From: Cerioporus squamosus
Taxonomy: Eukaryota > Basidiomycota > Agaricomycetes > Polyporales > Polyporaceae
Assembly: GCA_022592435.1 (NCBI GenBank)
Contig: JABYQS010000051.1
Coordinates: 152,892-216,891, forward strand
Length of the DNA stretch: 64,000 nucleotides
Direction: 5' to 3'
Both the position numbers and the translations under genes were made by a program. The notes below the pieces were generated by a model. The model saw only the letters and a program-made list of their open reading frames with translations, did not search any database and had not been told where the DNA came from. Positions 12,263-23,530 of this stretch are shown in pieces (position 1 is the stretch's first letter; the number at the start of each line of letters is the position of its first letter).

Positions 12263-14120
12263 ATGTCCACGTTCAAGCAGGTACGCGCGATCTATACATC
12301 ACCTCGCGTTACTGGTATACTGATGACTCCATGAAGGAGCCGCACAAGTGAGCAACTGCTGCAGTTATTCTTGTCCGCAATTAACCCTTCCCCTTCGCGA
12401 CCCCTTCCAAGGCTGCTAGTGTACGTAACCTTGTTCTTGGTGCTCTAGCGCTGCAGCTAATTGTCCCTGAAGCATCCCGGGTCCCATCGAGGTTACCGAT
12501 GAGGTACTTCTGCCTCGCCGAGTCACCGGAAACGGCCCACTCACCGTGCGACCCAGGTTCTCTACGCCAATGCACACCCCTCGATGTCCCATGTCTCTGC
12601 GGACTTCATCCCCGTCTTTGGAGACTGTATCCGCATGCTTCGGGAGCTGCTTTTCACCCAGGACGCCCAGCCGTTTATCATCGCAGGCTCTGGTACGCTC
12701 GGATGGGATCAGGTACGTGTCATCTCGACGCAAGAGGAGTTGCGCCATGAACCTCATACCGGCCCGATGGTCAGGTTGCCGCGAACCTCGTTGAGCCCGG
12801 CGAGAACGCGCTTGTCCTCAACAGCGGTTACTTCGGCGATAGTTTCTCCGACTGGTAAGTTTTGGTATACGCGTCGATGGTGACCATTGTTCACGCGCGC
12901 ACTAGCCTACGCACCTATGGCGCGAAGGTAGACGAGATTGTCGCACCGTTTGGTGATGCCGTCGCGCTCTCGGACCTCGAGGCTGCCTTGAAGCAGAAGA
13001 AGTACAAGGTGGTCACATTCACCCATGTCGACACCTCTACAGGTTGGTGATTCCATGCCCTGCAATAGCATTGAATGTACTGAGCGCCGTTCAGGTGTTC
13101 TGTCCGACGCAAAGGGTATCGCAGCTACTGTCAAGAAGGTTTCCCCAGATACTCTGGTACGCTGTGTTGATCGCAGGTGCATGTAGGTGCCGGTTGACAT
13201 GCGGCATCATAGGTCATCGCCGACTGCGTGTGCTCGGTAGCTAGCGAGGAGATCCGCTTCGACGACTGGGGCCTTGATGTTGTCCTCACTGCCAGTCAGA
13301 AGGGTCTCGGTACTCCTCCTGGTCTGAGCGTCCTGGTTGCTAGCCAGAAGGCGATTAAGGTGAGAAACAGGCGTCCGGGTCCATCGTTCCCCGCTAATCT
13401 TGTGTCTTTGTGCCTAGGTCTTCGAAACGAGGACAAGCCCGGTCACTTCCTACTACGGTAGCTGGAAGAAGTACGTCGCCTCCGAAATTGATGGGGTATG
13501 CTTCTGAATGACGAGATTTGCAGGTGGCTACCCATCATGAAGGCTTACGAGTCGGGTGCCCCTGCGTACTTCGCGACTCCACCCGTGAACTTGATCTACG
13601 CTTTCAACACGTCTCTGAGGCAGATTACGAAGCATTCACCCTCAGTCGAAGAACGCTTCCGTCTGCACAGAGAGACGAGCGCACGTATCAAGCAGGCCAC
13701 GGAGGAACTAGGCCTCAAGCAGTTGCCCGTAAAGCCTTCGGTTGCGGCGAACGGGATGACGGCGTGTTACTTCCCCGACGGGCTCACCGCCGCAGATGTC
13801 ATCCCTCCGCTACTGAAGAAGGACGTCGTGGTCGCGGCTGGCTTGCACAAAGATTACAAGCGTGAGTGGCAGATTTGTTATCGTACTGCAACCCTATCCT
13901 GACAAATTCTGCGCTCAGTGAAATACTTCCGTATTGGGTACGGTTCTCCAGATCTGTGACGTTGCGAGATGCCGACTGACCGTGGCCCGGGGTTCGACGT
14001 TCATCTTGCAACAGACACATGGGCATCTCCGCAATAGACTCGGCCCGCGGAGATGTCGACAAGGTGATTGCGGCGCTGAAGGAGAGCCTGGCAGAAGCAA
14101 AGGCCGGCAAGAACGCGTAA
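12263..14120 (+). CDS. AGX1: Alanine-glyoxylate aminotransferase
   Basis: A class V PLP aminotransferase that converts glyoxylate and alanine to glycine and pyruvate; fungal forms are peroxisomal or mitochondrial. The 5' half is split into very small exons: MSTFKQ (12263-12280), EPHK (12337-12347), LLV, then IPGPIEVTDE and VLYANAHPSMSHVSADFIPV. Conserved landmarks are FIIAGSGTLGWDQVAANLVEPG, the LNSGYFGDSF loop, KYKVVTFTHVDTSTGV, VIADCVCSVASEEIRFDDWG (aspartate contacting the PLP ring) and DVVLTASQKGLGTPPGLS, where the lysine of SQKG forms the Schiff base. The C-terminal domain has YFATPPVNLIYAF and HKDYKLKYFRIGHMGI. About ten introns, phases consistent. No PTS1 at the end (AKAGKNA). Confidence 0.94.
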
Positions 14121-14727
14121 GTGTGAAGGAAGAACCCATGGCTGTAATAGAATGTCTGGACCAGTCGAGCTCATTGTAATTCTTGTGCATCATCATCACC
14201 TCTCTATCAACATGAACATGGATGTATCGCCTGCGAACGAAACCGGAACGGAATGGGATTCGAAATGGAACGAACAGTCTCCCGCAGGCCTCGCGTACGA
14301 GGGTGGCCAACCGCTCTATGCCCGCAGCGAGGCTCTGAGCGGACCCAGGATGCTGCACAGTGCACGTCAAACGTAAATGACATTTCACAATTCATCTCAG
14401 CGAAGATTGCTGATCATACGATTGCCCAGGGGCGAACCTCCTTCGATGGTGGATCTTGGGAGGCGGGACTCCGTCGGTGGCCCGCGCCTCCGCCAGGTGG
14501 GCTCCCGCCGTTATCTCCACCAATCGCGCCAGACGCTAACTCTCGCATCTCGATCTCTCTGCCAGCCCGACGTGGATTGGTTCCCCGATGTGAGTGCGAG
14601 TAGATTGGGTGGAGATGGAGAGATCTACGTATGTATGTATGCGCGGGTCTATGTACAAGGTATCTGCGATGCTAGAGGTACAATGGGATTTTGCTTGAAT
14701 ATTACTACTACTGACGCCTACGCTGTC
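14121..14727. other. Convergent spacer between AGX1 and MET5
   Basis: About 600 bases between converging stop codons. No protein signal on either strand; presumably 3' UTRs. Confidence 0.5.
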
Positions 14728-17700
14728 CTATGCGGTCACTGCAACGTCCCGATACTGCCCCTCGCCACCCATGCGGTCGTACCATGCCTTGCCCTCGGTG
14801 GTGGGTGCGATGTACCCTGCCCTGATCACGAAGTCGCCGAAGTGCTCGCCTTGGTGTCGTTCTAGCGCATAGCGCTTGATCATGGGGCGCAGGATTGCGA
14901 GGATCTCCGGCTCAGTCACGGTTTCTGCCGAGTATCGTCAGTGGCTGAGACGAGAGATCGTGGTATGATGCGTGCTTACCTCGATAGATCTTGTTCAGCC
15001 GCTGACCATAGTAGCCACCACCCAGGAGCATCGAGTACGTCCCGGGCGCCTTGCCGACAAAAGCGACCTCTGGAGAGTGTTAGCACCGACATGAGGATAC
15101 CAAGTCCCCGAGACTACGCACCAGCAATGTACGGCCGTGCACAGCCGTTCGGGCAACCAGTCATGCGCATGACAATGGAGTCGTTGCGCAGTCCATTCTC
15201 CTCGCAGATCTTCTCGACCTTGTCGATAAGGAGGGGCAAGTACCGCTCCGACTCGGCCATCGCGAGACCACACGTCGGGAACGCGACGCACGCGGACGAC
15301 GACAGCCGCAGGCCGGTGTACGCGAGGTTGTCGAGCCTGTACTGCGCGAGGAGGCGCTTGATGGTGGGCAGCTCCTCGGTGGGGACGTCGGAGATGATGA
15401 GGTGCTGGTTCGCGGTCATGCGGAAGGAGCCCTTGTGCACCTTGGCGATCTCGCGCAGGCCGGTCTTGAAGTCGCGCTCGGGCTCGTCCTGCACGCGTCC
15501 GTTCTCGATGAAGCAGGTGAAGTGGTGCCGGCCGTCCTGGCCGGTCGTCCACCCGAAGTCGTCGATGTTCTTCGTGAAGGAGAAGGGCCGCGCGGGGGCG
15601 AGCTGGTACCCGAGCAGCTGCTCGACTGCGGCCTTGAAGACGTCGAGGCCCATGCGGTCGATCGTGTACTTGAGACGAGCGTTCTTGCGGCTGGTGAGAG
15701 GAAAGGCGATCGTCAGCGATGCAAAACGGTGGCCCGGAGTGAACTTACTCGGCGCGGTTGCCGTTGTCTCTCTGGACGAGCATGATCTTCTCGGCGACCT
15801 CGACGCCCTGCTCGACGGTACAGAAGCCGAGCATGCTGCCGGTTCTGGGGTAGGTCTTCTTGTTGCCGTGCGTGACGCCCATGCCTCCACCAGCGGTGAC
15901 GTTGAAGCCAGCAAGCTCGCCCTTCTCATCGACGATGGCGATGAATCCGACATCGTTAGCGAAGACATCGACGTCGTTGTTCGGCGGGATCGCGACTGCA
16001 ACCTTGAACTACACGGGGGGTCAGTACCGTTGTGGTTTTCTATGATGATAAAACCGACCTTGCGGGGGAGGTAGAACTGGCCGTAGAGCGGCTCCACATC
16101 CTTCAGAGCATCTCCAGCCACAAGCTTCTTGTCCAGCCAGATCTCGTGGTACGCGGTCGTCCGAGGGAGCAGGTGCTCGCTGACACGCTTGGCAAACTCG
16201 TACGCCTGGGCGTGCAGCTTGGACAGCGACGGCACAGTGGAAACGATCACGTTCCTGCATGGGTGGTCAGCATCGAACGACCCCTCACGATATACCTCAC
16301 TTGCCGGTTCACGTCACCGCACGCCGCTAGGGTGTCAAGTAAGGCCCTGTTGATGTCCTGGATGGCGGACTTTAAGTGGCGTTTGATGACCCCATGGAAC
16401 TGGAACGTCTGCCGCGTGGTGATCTTGAACGTCCCGTTCCCGTGCTCGTCCGCGATCTGGTCCATGATGAGCCACTGCTCGGGCAGGCACACCCCGCCGG
16501 GCATGCGCACGCGGATCATGAAGCTGTACGCGGGCTCGACGCCCTGCGCCTGCCGCTCGTCGCGGATGTCGCGGTCGTCCTGCTGGTAGATGCCGTGGAA
16601 CTTGGTGAGCTGCGTGTCGCTCGGGGCGAGCGCGCCCGTGCTCGTGTCCGCGAGGCCCTCGACGATCGTGCCGCGCAGGTACTGCGAGGCGACCTTGATG
16701 TGCTCGTTTGTGATCGGCTCGGGCTCCGCCTCCGTGACCTCGACAGCGTCGACGCCGAGGGCCTTCCAGACGAGCGGCTCCCAGGCCTTGTAGCCCGTCT
16801 CGGGCCCGTCCGCGTCCTGGTCGTCCCCGAGGCCGAGGGGCACGAAGCGCGTCGCGCCGAGCTGCTCGAGGCGGGCGTCGAGGTCCTTGCCCGCCTTGTT
16901 GTAGTAGTGCGCGTCCTCGGGCCGCGGCCAGTAGTGGCTGTCGCCCATGCCGAACACGGAGTACTTCACGCTCGTGAGGGGGCGCTCGCCGCGTGCTGCG
17001 AGCCCGTTCAGCGTCTTGATGAACGTGCGGCCGTTTTGCGGGAACTCGCCCTGGCCGGCGACGGAGGTGACGAAGACGACCATCTCCTCCTTCGCGAGGT
17101 CCTCGACGGTGACCGAGTCCATCGTCGCGACGGACGTCGAGAGCCCACGGAGCTTGCCGCGGGTCGCGAGCCGCTTGGCGACCTTCTCCGCCTTGCCGCC
17201 GTCCGAGGCGTACAGCACGGTCAGAGGCGGGGCGTCGATGGCGGTGAGGAGGTCGTCGTACGCCTGGGCAGCACGCTGCTTCCGCGCCTGCTTCAGGTTC
17301 TCGCCCAGGCTCCCGACGAGCTCCGCGGCGAGCTCGGGCTTGGAACGCACGAGCTGCGAGAGGTGGTTCTGCCTGTCGAGGAAGGCCTGAAGCTCGTTCT
17401 TGACCGAGTCGGAGTCGAGCGAGAACGGCTCCTTTCCTTCGCGCTCCTTGGCGGGGTTCCACCGGTAGAGCGGCCAGTAGCCGGAGTCGACGGCGAGCTT
17501 GGTCTCCTTCAGGATCTCTAGAGCGGGTGTGCTCTCGGAAGTGTAGGGGAGGTAGGCGAGGACAACGCTGGGGCCGGGGTAGCGGTCTGCCTCCATCAAC
17601 GCCTGGAGGACTTGCGAGTACGAGGAGTACACGGCAGTGCTGGCGACGTAGACGTCGCCGTGGTTCATGGCGTACAGACCTACGTCCTGCTTGCGCCGGT

Positions 17701-19274
17701 GAGGATCGACGGTGTTGCGCACAGAGTACGGAGTCGTGTCGAGAATCAGGACGTTGATGTTGAGCTTGGATGCGATGGCGTGGTGCAGACCGGAGGCACC
17801 GAGGTCGTACGCCCAGGCATCCGAGCCGATGATCCACCTCGAGAGGGCGGGGAGGAGGCGACGGAGGAGAAGGATCTTCTGCGCAGCAGGGGCTCGAGAG
17901 CTTCTCGCTCTCGAGGGCAGCAACAAGCTCCTCGCCGATCCGCTTGCTCTTGGTCCCGTCGTCGCGGGCTCCGAGCCACCTGCTAAGGATGGAGTGGATG
18001 TCGATGGAGACGGTAGGGTCTCGGAGCAGCTCCTGGACGGCGGCGACGAGCTCCTCGCGCTCTTCGATCTCGCCCCGAGCGACACCAAGTGCGAACTCGG
18101 GAGTGGTGGCAACCTGGCCTTGGGCGGCAACCTGCTCCGGGGAGTTGAGGATGTCGAGACGGTCGGGGAAGAGGTTGCGGAGCATCTTTGTGTATGCGGC
18201 TTCGTGCTTCGGAACGTGAGGTGCGCTCGCGGTCGTCTGCGTCGAAGGCGAGGAACCCAAGGAGAGTCGCGGAGGTGCCGACTCAGAAGCGGCCTGCTGC
18301 AACAATGCCGCAACGTCGCTCTCCGTGACGGAGCTCGCGTCTCCGAGTACTCCGCTCTGGACGACGGGCGCGGAGCTGAGCTCGCCTTGCTGGATGGCAC
18401 TGACAACCTCCAAGTAGAGAGGCGTCCATTTCATCGTCCAACGGTGGATCTGCTCCAGAACAATAACACGAGTAACCGACGGCGACAACGCACTGAGAAC
18501 GGTGGAGGACGGGAGCGGCTTGACAAGCGCGACATCGACAAATGAGACACCGTCAATGTCGTACTTGAAGGTCGCGCGGCCAAGGGTGAAGATGACCGTG
18601 TGGGGCTCGGACGCGCCATGCTGAGTGAGAGGGCGAAGTGGCCTGCGGACAAGGGAGACGGTCGCTATCGCGGCGGCCTGGTAGGTCTGGAGGAGAGAAG
18701 CGGGGTCGGCAGTAGGCTTCTGGACACTGCCACGAGGAGACTGTTTCTCGGCGAAGAGGAAGGGCGGGATGCGGTCGCCGTGTACCTCCTGAACGACCTC
18801 TGCATCGTCTCCCAGTTCGAATATGTGGAGGACGGCGATAGACTCGGTGAAGGCGAGTCTTGAGGCGAGGAGGGCATGGTCGTGGGCTTGCTGTGCGGTG
18901 CGGGAGTAAAGGACGAAGGGTAAGGAGGACTGGAGCACGAGAGCGTCGGACAGGTCATTGTTCACAGCGACATGGAAGACGGTGGGTGTGGACGAGAGCT
19001 CCGGGAGGTGGAGGAGTAAACTGTTGAGGGCTTGTGCTTGCGCAACTGCCGTGCAGGAAAGCAAGCGGGCGGAGCGATGTCGGAGGAGGGCAGCACCTGC
19101 GTCTGCACCGAAGGGGAGGTGGGTGACTGCGGCGTTGGTGTCCGGAGAGGCAGTCAGAGTGTCGAGGGCGGCCTTGAAGGGGGAAGGGCCGGAGGAGGCC
19201 AGTGAGTTAACAAGGACATCGGATGCGAGATAGGCAATCCGCGAAACAGCCGCAACAGCAGGTGATGCAGACAT
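14728..19274 (-). CDS. MET5: Sulfite reductase (NADPH) beta subunit, MET5-type, with a frame break
   Basis: This subunit reduces sulfite to sulfide in sulfur assimilation. Domain order: an N-terminal pyruvate:ferredoxin-oxidoreductase-like domain (from [10 protein letters not shown] at 19274 to [19 protein letters not shown] and [19 protein letters not shown]), a flavodoxin-like domain ([19 protein letters not shown], then [17 protein letters not shown] and [11 protein letters not shown]), then the siroheme/4Fe-4S hemoprotein domain ([42 protein letters not shown] and [17 protein letters not shown], giving the four cluster cysteines). Five or more introns interrupt the 3' third. The frame slips by one base at a GGGG run (17889-17892), between SEKLSS and KILLLRR; protein similarity is good on both sides. 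A 46-base intron (GT at the end of EEL) could also bridge it but lacks a good branch site. An alternative upstream ATG is at 19301; 19274 has the better context. Confidence 0.92.
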
Positions 19275-19746
19275 GGTCGAGACTAATGGGAAGGCAGGCA
19301 TTGGTCAGAGACGCGAATTGACATGGAAGCAGAGGATGCCGTACGGAGGTCAGAGGCGTGGGCAGAGACACTCACTGTCGTCGCTGTCGACGGCGGCGAG
19401 GGCGGCGAGCGAGACGGTGGGGACGGCGAGCAGTCCTGCGCGCAAGAAATATATTTTGTGGGATCCTGAATTCCGAATTGTGCGTGTGGGCCCGGAGAGG
19501 ATCGCGAGAGAGTGAGTGACTAGTGAGGGTCGCCGCGAGCACACAACTACGACGCTATCCCTTTGGCCCTGTTTGGCTGCCCCTGGCCTGGGGTTAGGGC
19601 TCTAGGGGCAGGCCGACGCCGGCGGAGTCTGAACCTTATCGCTGCAACTGCCCAGCTGCTTTTCTGCACACCGATCGCGCGCCGCGTCCAGTCTGCAGCA
19701 TCAAGACCCCGACGCCCATCGCCCGACGCCGACCCCCGCATCCGCA
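19275..19746. promoter_or_regulatory. Bidirectional promoter region MET5 / RPL30
   Basis: The 470 bases between the two divergent start codons. A telomere-box-like stretch, ggttagggctctagggg (about 19592-19608), lies about 140 bases before the RPL30 start; boxes of this kind are known in fungal and plant ribosomal-protein promoters. No coding sequence is supported here. Confidence 0.5.
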
Positions 19747-20250
19747 ATGGCCCCCACCAAGAAGTCCAAGGCGACCAAGTCCTCCGAGTCCATTGCCTCG
19801 CGTCTCGCCCTCGTCGTCAAGTCGGGCAAGTACTCCCTCGGCTACAAGTCTGCCCTCAAGCAGATGCGCTCAGGCAAAGGTTCGTCCCTTCCTCTCTCTC
19901 TCCGGGGACTGGAGCGTGAGGCTGAGAAGGTCCCTTGTGCTGACAATCATCCTTCTCTCCTCGTGTGTTCCCGCATCCAGCTAAGCTTGTCCTGATTGCC
20001 GGCAACTGCCCCCCCCTCCGTAAGTCCGAGCTGGAGTACTACGCTATGCTCTCCAAGACGTCCGTCCACCACTTCACTGGCACGAACGTCGCGCTCGGCA
20101 CTGCTGCTGGAAAGCTCTTCCGTGTTGGGTACGTCTGCGTCCACACCCGATGCTCGTACACCACCCTGACCATATTCCTCCAGTGTCATGACCGTCACCG
20201 ACCCTGGTGACAGTGATCTCCTCACCGTCGCTGAGGGCGCGGCCGCATAA
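19747..20250 (+). CDS. RPL30: 60S ribosomal protein eL30
   Basis: eL30 is a component of the large ribosomal subunit; in yeast it also binds its own transcript. Three exons with introns of about 100 and 55 bases: [20 protein letters not shown] and [19 protein letters not shown]; then [38 protein letters not shown] and AAGKLFRVG; then [13 protein letters not shown] and a stop after VAEGAAA. The pattern SGKYxLGYKxxLK and [20 protein letters not shown] identifies the L7Ae/L30e fold unambiguously. Full length (about 115 residues). Confidence 0.97.
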
Positions 20251-20406
20251 AATCTTCCTATCGTACACGGGCCACACCATGTATCCATCATTAGGCGTTG
20301 TATGATTTATGAGACTGTCATGACCACCATATCCTTGTGTGAACGCAACAGACAATATCCTTGCGAAAGCCTGCAGCGACAGCACTAAATGATACATGCA
20401 ATAAAA

Positions 20407-22186
20407 TTACAACAACGCTGGAGACATGCCCAGAATAGTGCGAGGTCCCTTGCTCGCATAGTCCGCCTTCGACACGAAGTTCTTTCCCGCAGAGTCGTTG
20501 AACGCAAGCTATCGAATGAAAGTGGCTTGTCAGCGCTCGTCCACACGCAAATCGCAACATCCCTCACCTTCGCAATGATGCTCGTCCCGAGGAAGGCCGC
20601 CATTCCATCTCCCTTGTCCCGATACTCGGCGAAGTAGTCTGGTACTCTCAGCGTCTTGATGTGCCGAGGTTGCACCTCGTTGTTCTGCACATCGGGAGCG
20701 CTGAGAATGTACGGCGCAAGCCGGCCAGAAAGTGCTGCCCCGAGACCTATGTCGGACAAACACGGTCTGTCAATACACTTGCGCGAGAATAACGCCATGG
20801 TGTGGTTGCACACCACGCCACGCACCTTTTATGTGGTTCGTGATCTCCCCAGTCACGAAGAGGCCCTGCCAGATATACGCGCGCTGGTCCACGTCCGCCT
20901 TCGCCACTGCTTCGCCCACCGCGACCTGCAGCGGACGCCGCAGGTCCGGGTCGCCCCTCGGGAGCACGCCCGGCACCGCATCGAGCAACGCCGGGTCAAA
21001 GAGCGGCTCGCAGAACCGATGCCGCTCCTTGCCCAGCGTGAGCTCCATCCCGCGGAACTCGGTCGTGACGAGGTCGAGGGCCTCCATCTCCTTCGCCCGA
21101 GCCTGCTCTGCCGGCTGTGCTTTGGCGTTCTGGCGTCGCTTCATGCCGCTCTCAATCACCGCACGCTCCTTCCCAGCGACGACGATCGCAGCGATGTCTG
21201 TGACGCCTTCGTCCTCGAGGTCCCGCGCCGCCTCACCCTCGGCCAGGGCCTTGATCAGTCCGTTCTGCCATGTGTGTCTTGCGAGCTCCAGCAGTGTCTC
21301 TTGCAGTGCTTCTGGGGACGGCGTGTTGTCCGCCGGGGAGAGCGCCGCCATGACGGACGTGTTCGAGCGGAAGAGGTGGGCGAGGTAGGCCAGGCAGTCG
21401 CGCAGGCCGACGGGGACGTGCGTGCGCCCTGGGTGGAAGACGAAGCCGTCGTAGATGGGCGTGACGTCCGTGTAGTCCTCGTCGACGTCGACGACGACGC
21501 CGCTGAGCTGCATGCCGGAGATGGCGGCGTAGAACTGCGACATGGGCCGCTCGAGGATGGCGAAGCCGGCCGCGTTGAACCGCTCGAAGAAGATCTGGCA
21601 GATGCGCTCCGAGACGGTGCGCGAGATGCCCGCGGGGAAGGAGAGCATGATGGGGGACTCCATTTGCGCGCGGCGGAGCTTGAGCTCGTGGAAGAGGACA
21701 TGCTTCCTGGGGAGGCGGGGAGGGCGGGTGAGACTTGGTGGGGATGTGGCGGAGAGGGTGCACGTACCAGAGAGCTTCGGCTTGTGTGTAGTCACTGACG
21801 TCTCCCTCTGCGAAGGGCCATGAGACGATGAGGTCTTGTCCGGCAGCAAGTGCCTCATCTAGTTGCGTGCCGACGAGGTAGTCGGTCACTTTCGCCGAGC
21901 TAGCGGCGCTCGAGGTGGATGCACCTGTATCTGGTTGATATGGTGTAGGAAAAGGGTAAGCCAAGAGACATACCATTCTCCTCTGTCGGTGCAGCAAGAT
22001 TCCTCCTCAGCCCTACGCGCGCCGGTAGTTCCTGGGGAGGTTCATTTAGCAAGGACGCTCTCCAGTGGTTTCAAGGCGACGTACGACAGTGGGGAGTCTC
22101 AGTAGATCGTGTAGGCCCTGTCCTGCGCGTATGTGAGTGCGGCCGGTCTCGATGATGACGACGGTAGAGTCGCGGAAGTTGCTCAT
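20407..22186 (-). CDS. ARP9: Actin-related protein, ARP9-like (chromatin remodelling)
   Basis: Nuclear actin-related proteins of the ARP9 type sit with ARP7 in SWI/SNF and RSC remodellers. Exon 1 (from 22186) reads MSNFRDSTVVIIETGRTHIR and AGQGLHDLLRLPTV; exon 2 ELPARVGLRRNLAAPTEEN. The next exons carry the divergent actin fold: LIVSWPFAEGDVSDYTQAEA, HVLFHELKLRRAQMESPIML, FERFNAAGFAILERPMSQFY and SGVVVDVDEDYTDVTPIYDG (phosphate-2-like loop). A long insert with many charged residues (EQARAKEMEALDLV) follows, then QRAYIWQGLFVTGEITNHIK. The last exons are LAPYILSAPDVQNNEVQPRH, KTLRVPDYFAEYRDKGDGMA and AFLGTSIIAK, and a short tail ending GMSPALL. The ATP-binding residues of actin are only partly kept, as in other ARP9 proteins. 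It might be another nuclear ARP, but the N-terminus favours ARP9. Confidence 0.82.
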
Positions 22187-22487
22187 GGCCCGGGGAGTAT
22201 CACGGTGGAGGTGCAAGACAGAGCGCGCGTCTTCGCGATCACGCACAGGCGCGTCGCGCGCACCAAGACGCCCGAACTCTTCCTACGCTCAAACCACCAA
22301 TGGCACCATGCGAGCCTATGCGAGCCCACTCGAAGTCATCGGACTTGGAATGAGATTGATCAAAAATTGCAAGACGACAACTACAAAGCATGCATCGACG
22401 AGAGCACTGGGAATTATACGAAGTAATGTAAGGGCATCCGCCTATCTGTTCGCCGACTCCAAGTTCCTGCGACCCTGCGTGCGGCCG
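22187..22487. other. Spacer upstream of the ARP9-like gene
   Basis: About 300 bases between the ARP9 start and the stop of the next minus-strand gene. Nothing recognised. Confidence 0.4.
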
Positions 22488-23530
22488 CTATCCTCCTCCG
22501 CTACCCTGCGCAGAACTTGACGGGCCCGCAACGTGATCGTGGCCGTCCAAATCCATCTTGTCCTTGTCCATGTCCATGCTCTTCCCCTTGCCCTTGGCCT
22601 TCCCCGGAGTCCTCGATTGTCGCGCGTCGGCCTGAGCCTCCCCGTCCTTCTCCGACTCCTCCTGCGGCCACTGGCCCAACCCGTCGATGATCCCCGCCAG
22701 CTCAAGCTGCGCAAACTTCTCCGCAAACGCGACGTAGCCGATGCTCCGCGCCGGGGGCTTCTCCCGCACAGGCGGGATGATCATGGGCTGCGGGCGCGAG
22801 ATTTGGAGAGCCGGCTCCGGGGGCGCCTTGTACGCGACCCACTCAAGGCACTCGTTCTGCCTGTCGCTGTAGTACGCCGTCTGCGGGTCCAGGTCTGGGA
22901 AGGGCATCGACTCGGGCTCGTCGGCATCGGAGGAGGAGTCGGGCGCGGCGGCGCGCGAGGACATGCGTTTCCAGCGGCCACGTCGGGCCGTTTGCGAGGC
23001 GGTAGCCCCCGCTCGTCGATGCTTCTCCCGCACGGGTGGGAGGAGGAGGGTGTATAGAGGGACCTGGTCAGGTGGTAGTGGCGGGAGGGACCTTCGAGGT
23101 GGCTTTTTGGGCGTCCGGGATTGTCGCAGTGGGGGCAGACGGGTGGGGAAGCTGCCTCCAAACCGGTGTTCTGTCTGCAGGTGGGCTGGGATGGCCGTGG
23201 GGGCTTGCTTGTATGTGAAGGCTTCTGAGCATCCTGTCAGGATGTCCAAGGTTAGACTGCGCAGAGTGGTGTGGTGATGTGAAGTTCTGGTTTCTCACCT
23301 TCAACCGGGCATGGCAGAGGCACTCTGCTCATGTGACTGAAGGTAATGTGCTGCAAGAGACTCGGAAGGCTGTCATGTAACCTGACTGCGCATCTCTCGG
23401 CCTGGCAGTGGAATGTATTTGCCTGTCATGCACCATTTGTCAGTAGGGTTCGAGAGGGTGGGAGGATGTCTGTGATGGCTTACCTGGCTGGATGATGATG
23501 CCTCGAGCTGATGACAGTGGCGATGTAGGT
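22488..23530 (-). CDS. Unknown protein with Cys/His motif and acidic/Pro-rich C-terminus (5' end unresolved)
   Basis: The downstream exon (about 23237-22488) is a long open frame. Three short upstream exons join to it with good splice sites and phase: HLHRHCHQLEASSSSQ, then ANTFHCQAERCAV, then SHMSRVPLPCPVEG and on into CSEAFTYKQAPTAIPAHLQT. The result carries HCQAERC, CPVEGC and HLQTEHR, spacing that suggests a small zinc-binding unit, possibly C2H2-like. The rest is low complexity: PPLPPDQ, two copies of PPVREK, a conserved-looking block IGYVAFAEKFAQLELAGIID, then a Lys/Asp/Met-rich tail. No function is recognised. The start codon is not located; one or more 5' exons remain in 23530-24100. 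Confidence 0.55.

Noticed and set aside
16376..17521. Long plus-strand frame opposite MET5 (381 residues)
   Set aside because: An antisense shadow of MET5; Leu/Val/Arg/Gly-rich with no motif.
20656..21798. Plus-strand frame of 380 residues opposite the ARP9-like gene
   Set aside because: Arg/Leu/Val-rich antisense shadow; the minus-strand product has clear family blocks.
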